DNA of 64,000 nucleotides. Origin: Acytostelium subglobosum LB1 (lineage: Eukaryota; Evosea; Eumycetozoa; Acytosteliales; Acytosteliaceae). Below, one piece after another: positions 47,701-60,200 of this stretch (the stretch's first letter is position 1; each line of letters opens with the position of its first letter). The notes under the pieces are model-generated. The model had not been told where the DNA came from, made no database searches, and saw nothing but the letters and a program-made list of their open reading frames with translations. Where the stretch lies: assembly GCF_000787575.1 (NCBI RefSeq), contig NW_012236518.1, forward strand, positions 248,001 to 312,000, given 5' to 3'. A program made the position numbers and the translations under genes.

Positions 47701-48779
47701 TCCGATCGTGCCTGCGCGTCAACCTGGTCGTGCTCAACTTCCTCTATCTGCCGCTGTGCATCTACATCCTTCAGAACTACTCGTGCACTTACGACCCGTT
47801 CACGCACGACAGCTACATGTCCTTCTTCCCGTGGATCCAATGCTCGTACCGCGCCGGCGTCTACAGCCAGATCTTCAAGGCAACGGTGGCCGCCACGGTC
47901 GTCTATGTGATCGGCATCCCCGTGCTGTTCTGCTGGCTGCTGTTCCGCTACCGCAACCGCCTGGACGACCCCTTTGTGCTGTCGTTCGTCGGCTCACTCT
48001 ACATCGACTACCGCAAGAGCGTCTACTACTACGAGATCATCCTGCTGGTGCGCCGCTTCATGATGGCCGTGTCGCTGGCGCTGATCGACCCCAAGTCGTC
48101 ATTCTCGGTGTTTGTTGTGCTGCTGGTGATTGGCGGCTCGATCATCTCGCAGCTCACCTTCTCGCCGTTCATCTTCAAGGTGAGCAACTACACCGAGCTG
48201 GCCGGCAGCAGCGTGCTACTGTTCAGCTACGTGTGTGTGATGATCCTGTCGTCACTGCGCACCACCAACCAATACGACTCGATCGGCATCCAGGTCATAC
48301 TGGGCATCGTGATCATCACCTACACAGTATACCTTGGCATCCTGTTCCTGTTCAGTCTCAAATACTTCCTGCCGCGTTCCATCCAAGAGCGCATAGACAA
48401 GCACATCGTACTTCTTCAACAAAAGTTTGCATTGTGGAAGGTGCAATATGACAAGAGACAGAAGCAGCGTGAGGAGGAAGACGAGATGTTCTACCAATCC
48501 ATCGACAATGCCATACGTCGCCAGTCATCATTAGAGAGCAGTATGGAGATGAAACGAAGAAGTATCAAACATTCATCCGAAGGTGGAAACAGTAACAACA
48601 ATAGTAACAACAGTCTTGGTAATGGCAATGGCGGTGGCGGTGACAATTTGAAGAAGTCATCGGAGAAAGAGAGTAGCAGTGGTGTAGTTGGAAGTACAAC
48701 AACAACCAACAACAACAATGCTAACAACAACAACATCAACAACAATCAAGATACTGCATCCAATGAATACAGAGAATAA
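44735..48779 (+). CDS. Leucine-rich-repeat receptor-like multipass membrane protein
   Basis: Membrane protein of 1167 aa in eight exons (44735-45307, 45428-45863, 45941-46080, 46151-46339, 46406-46641, 46709-47141, 47214-47387, 47457-48779). The spliced length is a multiple of three. It has a signal peptide ([18 protein letters not shown]). An LRRNT-like segment follows ([20 protein letters not shown] with [13 protein letters not shown]), then about a dozen plant-type LRRs ([55 protein letters not shown]). A cysteine-rich ephrin-receptor-like stretch comes next ([27 protein letters not shown]). The C-terminal third has eight to nine hydrophobic helices, including [20 protein letters not shown] polar tail is Asn and Gly rich. 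There is no kinase domain. The 72-nt intron 47142-47213 is in frame and stop-free, so splicing there is likely but not certain. Ligand and signalling route are unknown. Confidence 0.85.
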
Positions 48780-49630
48780 TAGATAATTGATTCTCATTCA
48801 CATACTATGACATGCCCTTCTTCTGTTCATTCATTATTCATGGACATGGTGTTGACGCAACAACTCATTGTCCATCTCTAAGTAGTTCAACACACACTCT
48901 CAACTCTCAAACAACCAATCCATATCCCATCAACAACTCACCACCACATTATTTTTAATGTAATCAGGTTTTGGGATGGATGGGTTGATGGCTTCATTCA
49001 GATGAACTGAAATCAATTTCTTTTTAATTATTTTTTGAGATACTTTTGAATGAAAATGAATGAACAGTGAGTGGGTGGATGATCAGTATGGAGGCATGAA
49101 GGAAGTGAAGGCAAGCCAGCCAGCCATCCGTCCATCCACCACACTCAACCATCAAGCCAGCCCTAGTCTGCCTGCCTTCACTTCTCTCTTCCTCTCTCAC
49201 TCATTCACTCACTCACTGTGCGGTGTTCACATCATTTCAAAATCAATCAATCAATCACATCATTTATACATACTCATTCTCTCTATCTATATCAGACATT
49301 TAGCAGTGTGACACAGACCAATAAGGACTAAGACACACTTCATAATATATTTGTTTGTTATCTATCTATTACTCTGTACACTACACCATCCCCTTCACAA
49401 CCCACCTTGTATTTTGTAAGTTCATTCATTCATTCAATGACATGAGGCGACACAGGTCCAGCATCAGCAGCACATAGTCATGCATACAGGAGGCACGACC
49501 TGACTCGGCGATCTAGATAGAGGATGACACATGTGGACACACAAAACAGACCCTTTACAGGACTTGACTGACTGACAATCCATGCCTCATTCAATCATTC
49601 ATTCAAACAGAAACATATATATACAACAGA
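48780..49630. other. Intergenic, 851 bp
   Basis: Holds the 3' region of the LRR gene, with poly-T/poly-A runs near 48955 and 49018-49035, and the Arp2 promoter. ATCA and ATTC-type tetranucleotide tracts are frequent. No gene is visible. Confidence 0.45.
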
Positions 49631-51100
49631 ATGGATTCCAACAAAGTCATCGTTTGCGACAATGGAACAGGTGTAAGTTTAGTTGATTGAATGGCCAGAA
49701 TGATTATGATGATGATGTCAGTTCACTCACTCACTCAATCAATCAATCAAACTTAATCAATCAAACTCAATTAATCAATCAATTATAGTTTGTTAAATGT
49801 GGATTTGCAGGAGCTAACTTCCCAACTGCTATCTTCCCATCGATGGTTGGTCGCCCAATCATGCGTTCCGAGGAGAAGGTAGAGAACGTCGAGATCAAGG
49901 ACATCATGGTCGGTGACGAAGCCGCCAAGCTGCGCTCCATGCTCCAGATCACCTACCCACTGGAGAACGGTATCGTCCGTAACTGGGAGGACATCCTGCA
50001 CGTCTGGGACTACGCCTTCAAGGAGAAGTTGAAGATCAACAACCCACGCGAGTGCAAGATCCTGCTGACCGAGCCCCCCATGAACCCATTGGCCAACCGT
50101 CAAAAGATGGTCGAGACCATGTTTGAGAAGTACGGCTTCCAGGCCGTCTACGTCGCCATCCAGGCCGTGCTCACCCTGTACGCCCAGGGTCTCCTGACCG
50201 GTGTTGTCGTCGACTCTGGTGATGGAGTCACTCACATCATCCCCGTGTGCGAGGGTTACTCCATCCCCCATCTGACCCGTCGTCTCGACGTTGCCGGTCG
50301 TGATGTCACCCGTTACCTCATCAAGCTGCTCTTGCTCCGTGGTTACGCCTTCAACCGTACCGCTGATTTCGAGACTGTTCGTCAGATCAAGGAGAAGCTC
50401 TGCTACGTTGCCTACGACCTCGAGCAAGAGAAGAAGTTGGCCAACGAGACTACCGTCCTCGTCGAGTCATACACTGTATGTTCATTCATTCATCTTCATT
50501 CATTCGTTCATTCATTCAATCAAACATACTAACAAACACCGCAATGGAACAATCATCAGCTGCCAGATGGTCGTGTGATCAAGGTTGGAAGTGAGAGATT
50601 CCAGGCCTCAGAGGCTTTGTTCCACCCCAACTTGGTGGACGTCGATGGAGGTGGTGTTGCCGACCTTCTGTTCGACTGCATTCAGAAGTCCGATCGTGAT
50701 CTCCACAAGGGATTCTACGAGCACATCGTCCTCTCTGGTGGTTCCTCTATGTATCCAGGTCTGCCATCTCGTTTGGAGAAGGAGATCAGACAGCTCTACC
50801 TCGAGAAGGTTCTGAAGGGAGATGCCAGTGGAATGGCCGTACGTATATCCTCATTCATTCATCATTCATCATTCATCTTCATACACATACTTACTCAATC
50901 AATCAATCATTCATTCAACCAACCAACAGAGATTCAAGTGCAGAATCGAGGATCCACCAAGAAGAAAGCACATGGTGTTCTTGGGAGGTGCTGTGTTGGC
51001 CGAGCTCACTAAGGACCGTAATGACTTCTGGATCACCAAGAAGGAGTACGAGGAGAAGGGCATCAAGTGTCTTGACAAGCTCACCAAGCTCACTGTCTAA
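49631..51100 (+). CDS. arpB: Actin-related protein 2 (Arp2/3 complex)
   Basis: Arp2 forms, with Arp3, the first subunits of a branched actin filament. Four exons (49631-49672, 49789-50475, 50560-50838, 50930-51100), all phase 0, give 392 aa, the normal Arp2 length. The N-terminus [26 protein letters not shown] is the Arp2-type phosphate-1 loop region. [16 protein letters not shown] is the second phosphate loop, and [20 protein letters not shown] with [14 protein letters not shown] is typical of Arp2. The short first exon encodes the first 14 residues. Codon bias is strong. Identification is secure. Confidence 0.97.
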
Positions 51101-52039
51101 ATTGTTTAGTACCAACAAACAAACAACCAACCAACCATCCATCCATCCCATACATCAACCAACCTACTCAATAAGAATCCATCCCATCCCATCAACCTCA
51201 CAAGCCTTTTGGCTGTTGTTTGTTTTCGCGTCCTGATGTCTGTCTCTACACATACACCAACAGCCAATGGCTTACAACCAACCAACAACACAAAGTCAAT
51301 CATCCATCCATCCATCCATCAATCCATCAATCACATACTACACTTCTCTGTCACTATTATCAATAAACTATTTATAAACTATTCCTTTCTTTCTTCTTGT
51401 CACTTCATTCAATCAATAAGTTATATAACATCAACCATCGTCATTATCATTAAGCTTGCCCAAAAGATGAACACAACGATGACTTGCAATGGTCATTAAT
51501 GATGTCGCCAGAAAGACAACAATCTTGGTCAAACTCTTGACCTTGACCTCACAACATCAACAACTAACAAACACAAAAATTAATTAAATAAAATGAAAAG
51601 ATGTGTGTGCTTGAGTAAATAGCGTGTTTGAAAGAGAGAGAGAGTGTTCCCATCATACACACACTCATCAACCCCCACCACCTCTCAGTCCCCAAGCATT
51701 CACTTTCTATCGTGTGTTGCACATCACCTTCAGCATCATCAAGCTGGCAAGCAAGCAAGCAAGCTCCTCAAACAAACACAAATCGATTAGTCTCTCTTTT
51801 TATCTACCTCACCTTTAAGTTATACTCTACCCTTTTCTCTCTTTCTCTCTCTCTCTCTTTATTGTATGTACACAATGTCATCATTCAATTTGAATGAATG
51901 ATGAATGAATGAATACATGCATTGTTCAATGAATCAATGATTGTCGAATGAATGAATGAATGACAGTGAACGTTATTTGCTAATCAATCAAACATATATA
52001 TACAAATAGCTAATCTTTAGGTGTATCTTATAATATAAC
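51101..52039. other. Intergenic, 939 bp, rich in simple repeats
   Basis: Lies between Arp2 and Sar1. It contains (CATC)n near 51137 and 51302, (AGCA)n at about 51746-51764, a (TC)n run near 51836-51860 and (TGAA)n near 51892-51962. A TATATATA word lies near 51995. No gene is supported. Confidence 0.5.
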
Positions 52040-53021
52040 ATGTTCATATTCGATTGGTTTTGGAACGTATTGAGCTTCTTGGGTAAGGATCATTCGATTG
52101 GAGATAGATGATAGAGATGAATGATTGAGTGAATGAATTACTAATCCATGAATACATATTATAGGTCTTTACAATAAGAATGCCAAGATTCTATTCCTTG
52201 GACTAGATAACGCTGGCAAGACTACATTGCTAGGTGTTCTGAAGGATGGTCGTCTGTCGCAGAATCGTCCAACCTTCCACCCAAGTATGTATCATCCAAT
52301 CAATCAACCAACGACATAGAGTGGACAACTACTCCTTCCGCAACATCAGCATGCTAACACGAACACCAAACAATCAATCAATCAATCAATCAAACAATCA
52401 AATCAATATAGCCTCTGAAGAGTTGTCAATGGGTAATATTAAATTTAGAACTTATGACTTGGGTGGTCACGAGACAGCTCGTAGACTCTGGAAGGATTAC
52501 TACACCTCAGTCGATGCCATTGTCTTTATGATCGATTCGTCCGCCCCACAGAGATACGAGGAGTCAAAGAGAGAGCTAGAGGCACTGCTTTCATCTGACG
52601 AGCTCTCCAATGTACCATTCCTCATCCTCGGCAACAAGATCGATATTCCAGGCACACCATCAGAAGAGAAGTTTAGAGCCGCTTTGGGATTGACCCAGAC
52701 CACTGGAAAGGTATGGATGATTGATCGATTGGAGAGTGAATGAATGAGTGAGTGAGATAGTGTAGCTAACATCATAACCAATCAATCAATCAAACAATCA
52801 ACAGGGCAAGGTTCAGCTGAACCCAGGTACCAGACCAATTGAAGTATTCATGTGCAGTGTTGTGCGAAGATATGGCTACGGTGATGGTATGTTGATCAAC
52901 AGAACATGATGAGCATGATGATGATGTAGTGGATCGACCAATGTTACTAACAATCTCCAATTGACACAATCAATCATTCAATCAAACAGGCTTCAGATGG
53001 TTGGCTTATTATATAAACTAG
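52040..53021 (+). CDS. sarA: Sar1 small GTPase (COPII coat)
   Basis: Sar1 starts COPII coat assembly at ER exit sites. Five exons (52040-52082, 52165-52284, 52412-52710, 52805-52886, 52990-53021) give 191 aa with consistent phases. The N-terminus [16 protein letters not shown] is the amphipathic membrane-inserting helix with the Sar1 STAR-type aromatic motif. P-loop GLDNAGKTT, switch region [23 protein letters not shown] and NKID are all present. The C-terminus [19 protein letters not shown] is characteristic of Sar1 and separates it from Arf. Confidence 0.96.
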
Positions 53022-53352
53022 ACATCCAAAGCAATATTATTAATAAACTCCGTTTCCAATCAATAGACAATAGTTAGCTAGTAGTCCGTAGTTAGTAGTC
53101 AGTGTCCAGTCTCCACTACTACTATGTCCAATCCATCCAACATCCATCATCCCGATCAATCAATCACAACCAGAGTGTGTGGTTAAAATTAGTCCACACA
53201 CTCTTGATCACAATCACACTCCTCTTGCTCAATCCACTCACTAACTCTCTCCCTTGGATTGATTGATTGATTGATCAATCACTAATCAATATATATATCT
53301 AATATCAACTTTACTTACTGTACAGTATAGTTTATATATCTGTAAGATCATC
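53022..53352. promoter_or_regulatory. Intergenic Sar1 / PP6
   Basis: This 331-bp region holds the Sar1 3' end and PP6 promoter. ATATATATCT words lie about 60 bp before the PP6 ATG. Nothing else is seen. Confidence 0.45.
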
Positions 53353-54494
53353 ATGCAACTTGATCAATGGGTGGAGACACTCAAACAATGTAAATACTTG
53401 CCAGAGGGAGATTTGAAGAAACTGTGTGAGCGAGTCAAGGACATACTATTGGAGGAATCCAATGTCCAGTTGGTACGCAGTCCAGTCACAATCTGTGGAG
53501 ATATCCATGGACAGTTCTACGACCTACTCGAACTGTTCAAAACAGGTGGTGAGATACCAGATGCCAACTATGTATTTATGGTATGTTTGATCGTTCGTGA
53601 TCTTGATCATTCCAGGATATTGACATTGATGGTGATCAATATGACATAAAGGGAGACTTTGTAGATAGAGGTTATTATAGTTTGGAAACATTTACATACT
53701 TGTTGGCATTGAAGGCAAGGTATCCAGACAGGATTACATTGTTGAGAGGCAATCATGAGTCTCGCCAAGTTACCCAGGTCTATGGATTCTACGATGAGTG
53801 TCAACAGAAGTATGGCAATGCCAATGCCTGGAAGTACTGTACCGGTGTGTTTGACTTCCTAACTCTTGCGGCAGTATGTAGTTGTCTGATGGGGCGTCAG
53901 TCCACAATTCCACTAACACTAATTCAATCAATCGATCAATACCAAGGTAATCGATGGCAAGGTATTATGTGTACATGGAGGATTGTCACCAAAGGTTCGC
54001 ACCCTTGATCAGATACGTATCATATTGAGGAGTCTGGAGATACCTCATGAAGGTCCATTCTGTGGTATGTGCCATGTTCTCCAGGCGGGATCATTCCAAG
54101 TCACTTCACACTAACTTACTTACCAACTCAATCAATGATGATGTACTTAGACTTGATGTGGTCGGACCCAGAAGAGATTGAACAATGGCAGCCATCACCT
54201 AGAGGAGCAGGATGGTTGTTTGGATCAAAGGTTACAAAGGAGTTCCAACATATTAATGGTTTGGAATTGGTTTGTCGAGCACATCAGCTGGTCCAGGAGG
54301 GCTACAAGTACATGTTTGATGAAACCTTGGTAACAGTATGGTCTGCGCCAAATTACTGTTATCGATGTGGCAACGTCGCCTCCATTCTTCAACTCAGTGA
54401 GAATACCTTGGATCGCAGTTTCAAGATCTTTGAGGCTGTCCAAGAGGAGCGCGATATCCCTGCCAAGGCAACATCGATGCAGTACTTCTTCTGA
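53353..54494 (+). CDS. ppp6c: Protein phosphatase 6 catalytic subunit
   Basis: PPP-family Ser/Thr phosphatase. Four exons (53353-53580, 53652-53873, 53947-54064, 54151-54494) give 303 aa, the size of human PPP6C (305). Metal-binding motifs are intact: GDIHG, GDFVDRG and RGNHES. Features that favour PP6 over PP2A or PP4 are [47 protein letters not shown] and the C-terminus ending QYFF (human PYFL). [17 protein letters not shown] and [11 protein letters not shown] complete the active-site region. Its stop lies 66 bp from the stop of the convergent Crinkler-type gene. Confidence 0.95.
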
Positions 54495-54560
54495 TCAGTC
54501 GGCTAATGCCATGACATGTCATGTGTCTAACAATTATAGTGATATAGTTTATTAATAAAC

Positions 54561-56877
54561 TTAATTCTGTGAATAATAGAAGTTGTCGGCCTCCATGTCA
54601 TCGGGAGTGGAGGTGCTGGACGGCGACGGGGGCTGGTGGTTCTCTCCCACCAGTAGACCTCTGTGAGCAAAGGTCTCGCCAAAGAATGAAACAAAGTTGC
54701 CACGTGAGATGACCAGAAGGTGATGGTTGTCGCGGATGTGCTTGGTCGGATTGCCTGGTTTCGCTCTTTGATTGACGAATTGTTGGATGACCTCTTCGTC
54801 CACCTGTCTGTTGGTAACGATAACAAAGACACCTATCCATTGCTCTGATGACCACCCCTTTGAACTGGCCATAGAGTTCATGCCAGCACAGGCCAGGTTG
54901 GAGTTCTCCAGTATATCATTTGATGAGTACTTTGGGTTCTTGACGTCCTGTTTGGAATGCTTGGTCTGAGTGTAGACTACCATGTATCGACCGTCGGCAA
55001 GCCTTACAGCAAACCTCTGGTCAATGTTCGGTGCGTTCTGATCGCAGATGAACACATATTGGCAGTCCAACAAGTCCCTCTCCATTACAACCTTGCTGTC
55101 AGGGTTATCCTTGGTCTTGATTGGTCTGAGCTGCATTCCCAGCTCAACTTCATAACACACCTAGTTGTCGTTGCATCTAAGCATGTTAGTTAGTTGAATG
55201 GTTCCGGATAACCTCGCGAGGTGGCTACAAACATACCTTTTGAGGGGCAACTTCGATGGGCATTTCGCCAATAATGTCAAGACCATAAGCACCTCTAAAC
55301 AACTTGTGAACTGTGAGGTCGCCAGAGTATGATTGGATGAGGCATTGTTGGAAGAAGGGATATAGTGTTTCAAATTGTTGCCAACGCCATTGGCCATGTC
55401 GTGAGGGGATCTTAAGTACATCATCGGGGAACCAAGGGCATTCGCTGGATAGGTTGAAGCTCTTGAGATTATAGAATGACAAGTAGAGGCGATAGTAATC
55501 TCTTTTCTTTGGCGATGGAAGCAGGTAGAGGATGCCATTGAGCCGCAGATCGTCAACCGTGGCGCCACTTGGCAATGTTGAGTCCATTCTCAATGGACTT
55601 TCAATAAAGGCGTCGGCATATATTTGCTTGAGGTCCCTGGGGTCCACGGGAGTGTTGCCTCGGTTGAGCGAGTCGATCATTTTGAAGCAATTGGTGCCAA
55701 ATTGATAAGGAGTAGTGATGCAGAATTGCAAGAAGTATGATATGTCCTTTGGAATGTAGCCAGTGTCTCCAAGGCCCACTTCAAATGAGCAGGTGCCGAT
55801 GAAGTCTGTGGGCGAGACACCGGCCGTCCTGAAGTGATGCTCGATGATCCCTGTGCACGAGAGTCTGTCCAAGGGATGTAGATCGATTGATACGTTGTGA
55901 TATCCAGTCTTCATACGGTTGCGGCCTCTGTCGGACGTGCCTGTGCAGATAGGGAGTATGAAGATATCGGTGCTCCTCTGCATCAGGGAGCCAATCTGGT
56001 TGAGAAGCGTCTGGATGTCTGATGAGCCTGTCTTCTGGGTGTAGTACTGTATCTCATCCATGTGGATTAGAAGAGCGAGGGGGTGGTCTGACGAGACTGG
56101 TCTTGATGAGCGTATGACCTGTTTGAGCTGTGTCACGATGTTGTCCAGGTCAAAGTAGTCTACACATTGAACAATCTGTGTGAGACTGGTCAGCGGAGTG
56201 TTGCCAATATTGAACATTCTGAGCGACACTGCCAGTCGCGCTCCAATTCGAACAGACTCTCGCACATTGACATCGATGTGATCATTGTATGAGATACCAT
56301 TGGTGAACTTCAGGTAGACGTAGACGGCACCTTGCATTGACTGGATGAAGGAATGGTTTGAGTAGCTTACCTCCTTGAGTAGATCGTCAGACAGACGTGA
56401 TACCTCGTAGCCAGCTCGAGTCTTTCCAATTCCCGAGCCTCCAACAATTAGTATGATTGAGTGATGTTGAGTGTTGGCCTTGCCTCGATTAGTAAAGTTA
56501 CCATTCGCTGATCCAGCCATCTGAAGTAGAGCGTTCTCTCGCTTCATCAAGGGGTAGTCGTCTCCAACAACCGAGAGTACATCATACTTGTGTGGAGCTC
56601 CTATAAGTGCAGGAAGGGCAACAGGTGCTTGAAAGGAGCGTATGTTATGACCTTCTTGAGGAGTTGTCTTATCAGTGAGAGCGAAAGCAAGTTGGGAAGG
56701 GGCGAGGTAGATGTGAGGTGGCACTCCATCCTTGGCAATGGGTACATGTAGGTCACTTGCTTTGCAAGGAGGTTGAATCATATCCTCATTGAGATAGGCA
56801 TTCAAAGTACTTGTGTCCCTTGGTATTTCATGTTGGTCTTCAAGTTTGACATTGGTTTGGCTAACATACTTATCCAT
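54561..56877 (-). CDS. Crinkler-type P-loop ATPase, second subtype
   Basis: A protein of 746 aa in two exons (56877-55237 and 55160-54561) joined in phase 0. I use the ATG at 56877, because the longer in-frame start lacks ATG. It has a Walker A (GGSGIGKT) at about residue 190 and a Walker B LLIHMDEIQYY, with the acidic pair expected of an active ATPase. A sensor-like ILPICTGTSDRGR and a long helical C-terminal part follow. This is the arrangement of CRN/RHS-like STAND-type ATPases found in dictyostelids. The C-terminus ends in a distinct alpha/beta region (YVFICDQNAPNIDQRFAVRL, YMVVYTQTKHSKQDV), a possible nuclease-like fold. It is clearly different from the Crinkler-like gene at the left end. 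No breaks are seen, and function is unknown. Confidence 0.72.
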
Positions 56878-57217
56878 TGTTATCAAGACTCAATCAAATT
56901 ATACATGTAACTAACTACCTAACTTGTGTGATTGAATGAATGAATTGAATAATGAACTTGCATTCATTTTCACCCCTGGGGAGAAATGTTGACTTGCTCT
57001 GGCATCAATCAATTCTTTGAACTTATCTCACACACACCTTGTGATCGCGAATACTACGTAGCTTGCAAGGTCATTCATACCTTTTGATTGATTGATTGCG
57101 TGACTTATTATTCCTTTCAAACATACACATATATACATATAAATATATATTACACTAATATAGTATAGTATAATCTATCATCATCAATCAATCAATCAAT
57201 CAAACATTCAATAACTG
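56878..57217. promoter_or_regulatory. Divergent promoter CRN-type gene / CLU-like gene
   Basis: A 340-bp divergent spacer with AT-rich TATA-like words (ACATATATACATATAAATATATATT) at about 57125-57150 on the CLU side. No ORF is seen. Confidence 0.45.
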
Positions 57218-60200
57218 ATGGTAGTGATTGTTGATTGGCTGGTCAGTGTGATCTTAGCTATCACTGCAGCCTATCTGGTGCATACTTACTCGGATAGACA
57301 GAGTAGGAATGATAGGTTGTTAAAGTTAAAGAAGCGACTGAAGAGGAATGCTGATCTACGTCAGGGTGGTGTCCTCAGCGGAAGGAATAGACCATCACCA
57401 ACACTAGATTCAAATAATAATCAATCATTATCAACGACATCATCATCATCAACATCATCAAACAATCAAACATCAACAACAACTACAACAACTACAAATA
57501 ATGTTACAAAGAGCAAGAAGCTAGGTTATCAACCATTCAGACGACAATATGGTTTAGCATCGACATCATCAGAAGGTCAAATACGAGGTGCCGATGATAT
57601 GTTCATAGGCCTCGATGACATTGCAATGTCACACACAAACATGTTGCACTCATTGGACAACATCCATGACGACGGCGACGACGACGACCATGTCGTGCCC
57701 AAGGTGATGGACTCGGTTCAGTCACACGCACAACAACAACAACAACAAGAGAAGGGCGAGATTGAATCATCGATGGGCATGATGGATGACGAAGAGGACT
57801 ATGAGGACGAGTATGACGATGAGGATTCAATCATGTCGTCGCCAAACAGCAGTGTGCTGGGTGTGCCAACAATGGCTGATCATCAGAAGCAGAGCAAGGA
57901 GCAGATCGACATGGAGAGGGAGCGTATCAAGCAGACATTGTTGCAGCGTCGATCAAACATCATCTCGCAGCCAATGCTCGAGCAACTCAGTCAGATGGAG
58001 GAGCGCCAGACCCGACCCAGACGCATCGCAGTCGGTCGTCGCAACATATACAGCCAGAACCAAATACAAAAGAACCTTCAACTCAACAGCGCCAACCTGT
58101 TCAACAACCTCAAGGCGCCCATCCTGTCGTCGGCCAAGGTCAACCCATCACTCTACGTGCCCACCACCGCCTACGGCTACTACAAAGACGCTGACGACCA
58201 CGTCTACATCAAGCGCGAGCCCATCAACACACCATCGCCCCTGTTCAAGTCTGCAGCCAACTCCAAGAGTGGTGACCTTCTTGCGCTCGAGGACTTCTTG
58301 GCTCAGAACAACACATCACAGTCACAATCACTCTTTGGCAATCAATCATCATCGTCACCATCAAAGGGTCGTGGATCATACAATGGATTGATGAGCGTGA
58401 AGAAGAGGAGACCTTTGGAGAACTCAAACTATAGCGTGGACTCGGCCTCTATCCCATTGAGGACGGCCAGCGGAGGCATCAAGACAAACACAGACGATGA
58501 GATGGACACTTATGGCGATGACGAGCGCGATGAGATCGATCACCTCTATCAAGGCGTCAACAACAGCGTGATCATCACGCCCATGACTGGAGTCAAGCTG
58601 AACACCTCCACTCAATCGACCACATCAAGCTTCAGCCATCAGGTCGTGCCACAGATGATGCCACCGCCCAACATCTCGCCCATACGGCCCAACGGCGCAC
58701 CACTGGTCCCAACAACAACAATAACAGCAATGCCAATGGTTGATTGGAGTCATCACTTTGCCATCTCAAACGATTCGGTGGCAACCAACAAGAGCTTGGA
58801 GGAGGACGAGGAGGAGGACTACTGCGGCAGTGACATTGATGGCGAGGACTTCTCCAGTGTAAACATCGACTACAACGAGCGCTTTCAAGAGATTATGGAG
58901 GATCTGCGCAATATCGATTGTAACGCCTACCAAAAGGACAGGATTCGCGTCAACAGTCAGTTCATCGCGCTCACACAAGACTTTATCTACGCATCACAGA
59001 CCTTTGCCAAGGTCATTATATCCGAGCGATATCTTCCCAACACTGAGAAGACCATCCCTCCCATCGACATTGGCGGCCTGGCCGGTGGTGACAAGTTCAT
59101 CGTGCATGGCATCCTTTTCAAGTTCGCCATCGACAAGGAGAACTTCTATGGAAGCGACTACGCCGCATCGTGCGTCGCTGGGCACGAGCTCAAAGGTCTG
59201 ATCAATGTGTTCAACTCAAACTCGCGCGATCTCAGTCTACCCCTGATGGCTCTGGTCGACTATCGCGGCTTCCGAGTCATTGCCATGTCCATCTTGCCCG
59301 TGGAGAAGGACACCATCTGTTATGGCAGCAACGACTATGGAATGACAATTCACAACAGCGACAAGGTGCTTAGCGATCGAGTCATGGACGTGGCGCGACA
59401 GCTCAACATCAAGTCGCATCACTGTGGTGAGGCAGGCACGTACCTCCACTCGCCTGCCGACCTCGAGGGCCACAACGGCTTCGACGGCCGTTACTACCTG
59501 CTCGACTTTGCCCGCATATTCCCGCCCGAGGCACCCTCCAAACAGATCAAGATGGGCCATCTCTATCGTCTGTTGCGTCCAGAGTTTGTGAGGAACTACA
59601 AGTACGCGCTGTGCTCAGACTCATTCTCGCGCTTCATCAAGGGACACAATGACGAGGAGCACAACAGGGAGACGGTGGACGCGACCATGTACCTGTTCAA
59701 CACTACGATTCCCGAGCTTGCTGAGGAGCTCAACCAGATTGAGCTGGTGGACGCCAATGACGTCTACCACTTCCCCATCCCAGAGCGAGTGCACAAGCAC
59801 GGTGTCAACGTGCGCTACCTTGGACATGTGCGAAAGCTGTGCGAGACGCCCGACATGAAGTCGCTGATCTTTGTGGAGATGTGCGCGCGAGTAGTCAAGC
59901 AACAGCTGCGTCAGAAGCTAAGGTTCAAGATGAAGCAGGCCAGGATACCATTGGAGGCACCATATCGTCGTCTCATTGTCGCCTATCTCAACAGAGTGCT
60001 TGGCACCTCAGACAAGAGTGATGACTTTTGGGACAACAAGATGAAGAAGTACCTGATGAAGAAGGTATGATTGATTATTTAGTGGATATAAGATTGATTG
60101 ATTAATTGATTACTAACATCCATCAAACAGTTCGACAAGGCATTGTTCGATGATGAGATCCAGGGTAACTCGATAGCAGACAGTTTGGTGGCCTTCTCAG

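Noticed and set aside
47489-48451. 320-codon alternative-frame ORF inside the LRR gene's last exon
   Set aside because: Arg/His/Ala-rich composition typical of an off-frame reading; the main frame carries the membrane helices.
53022-53352. Small RNA gene between Sar1 and PP6
   Set aside because: Only AT-rich and ATCA-type repeats are seen; no structure or promoter element.
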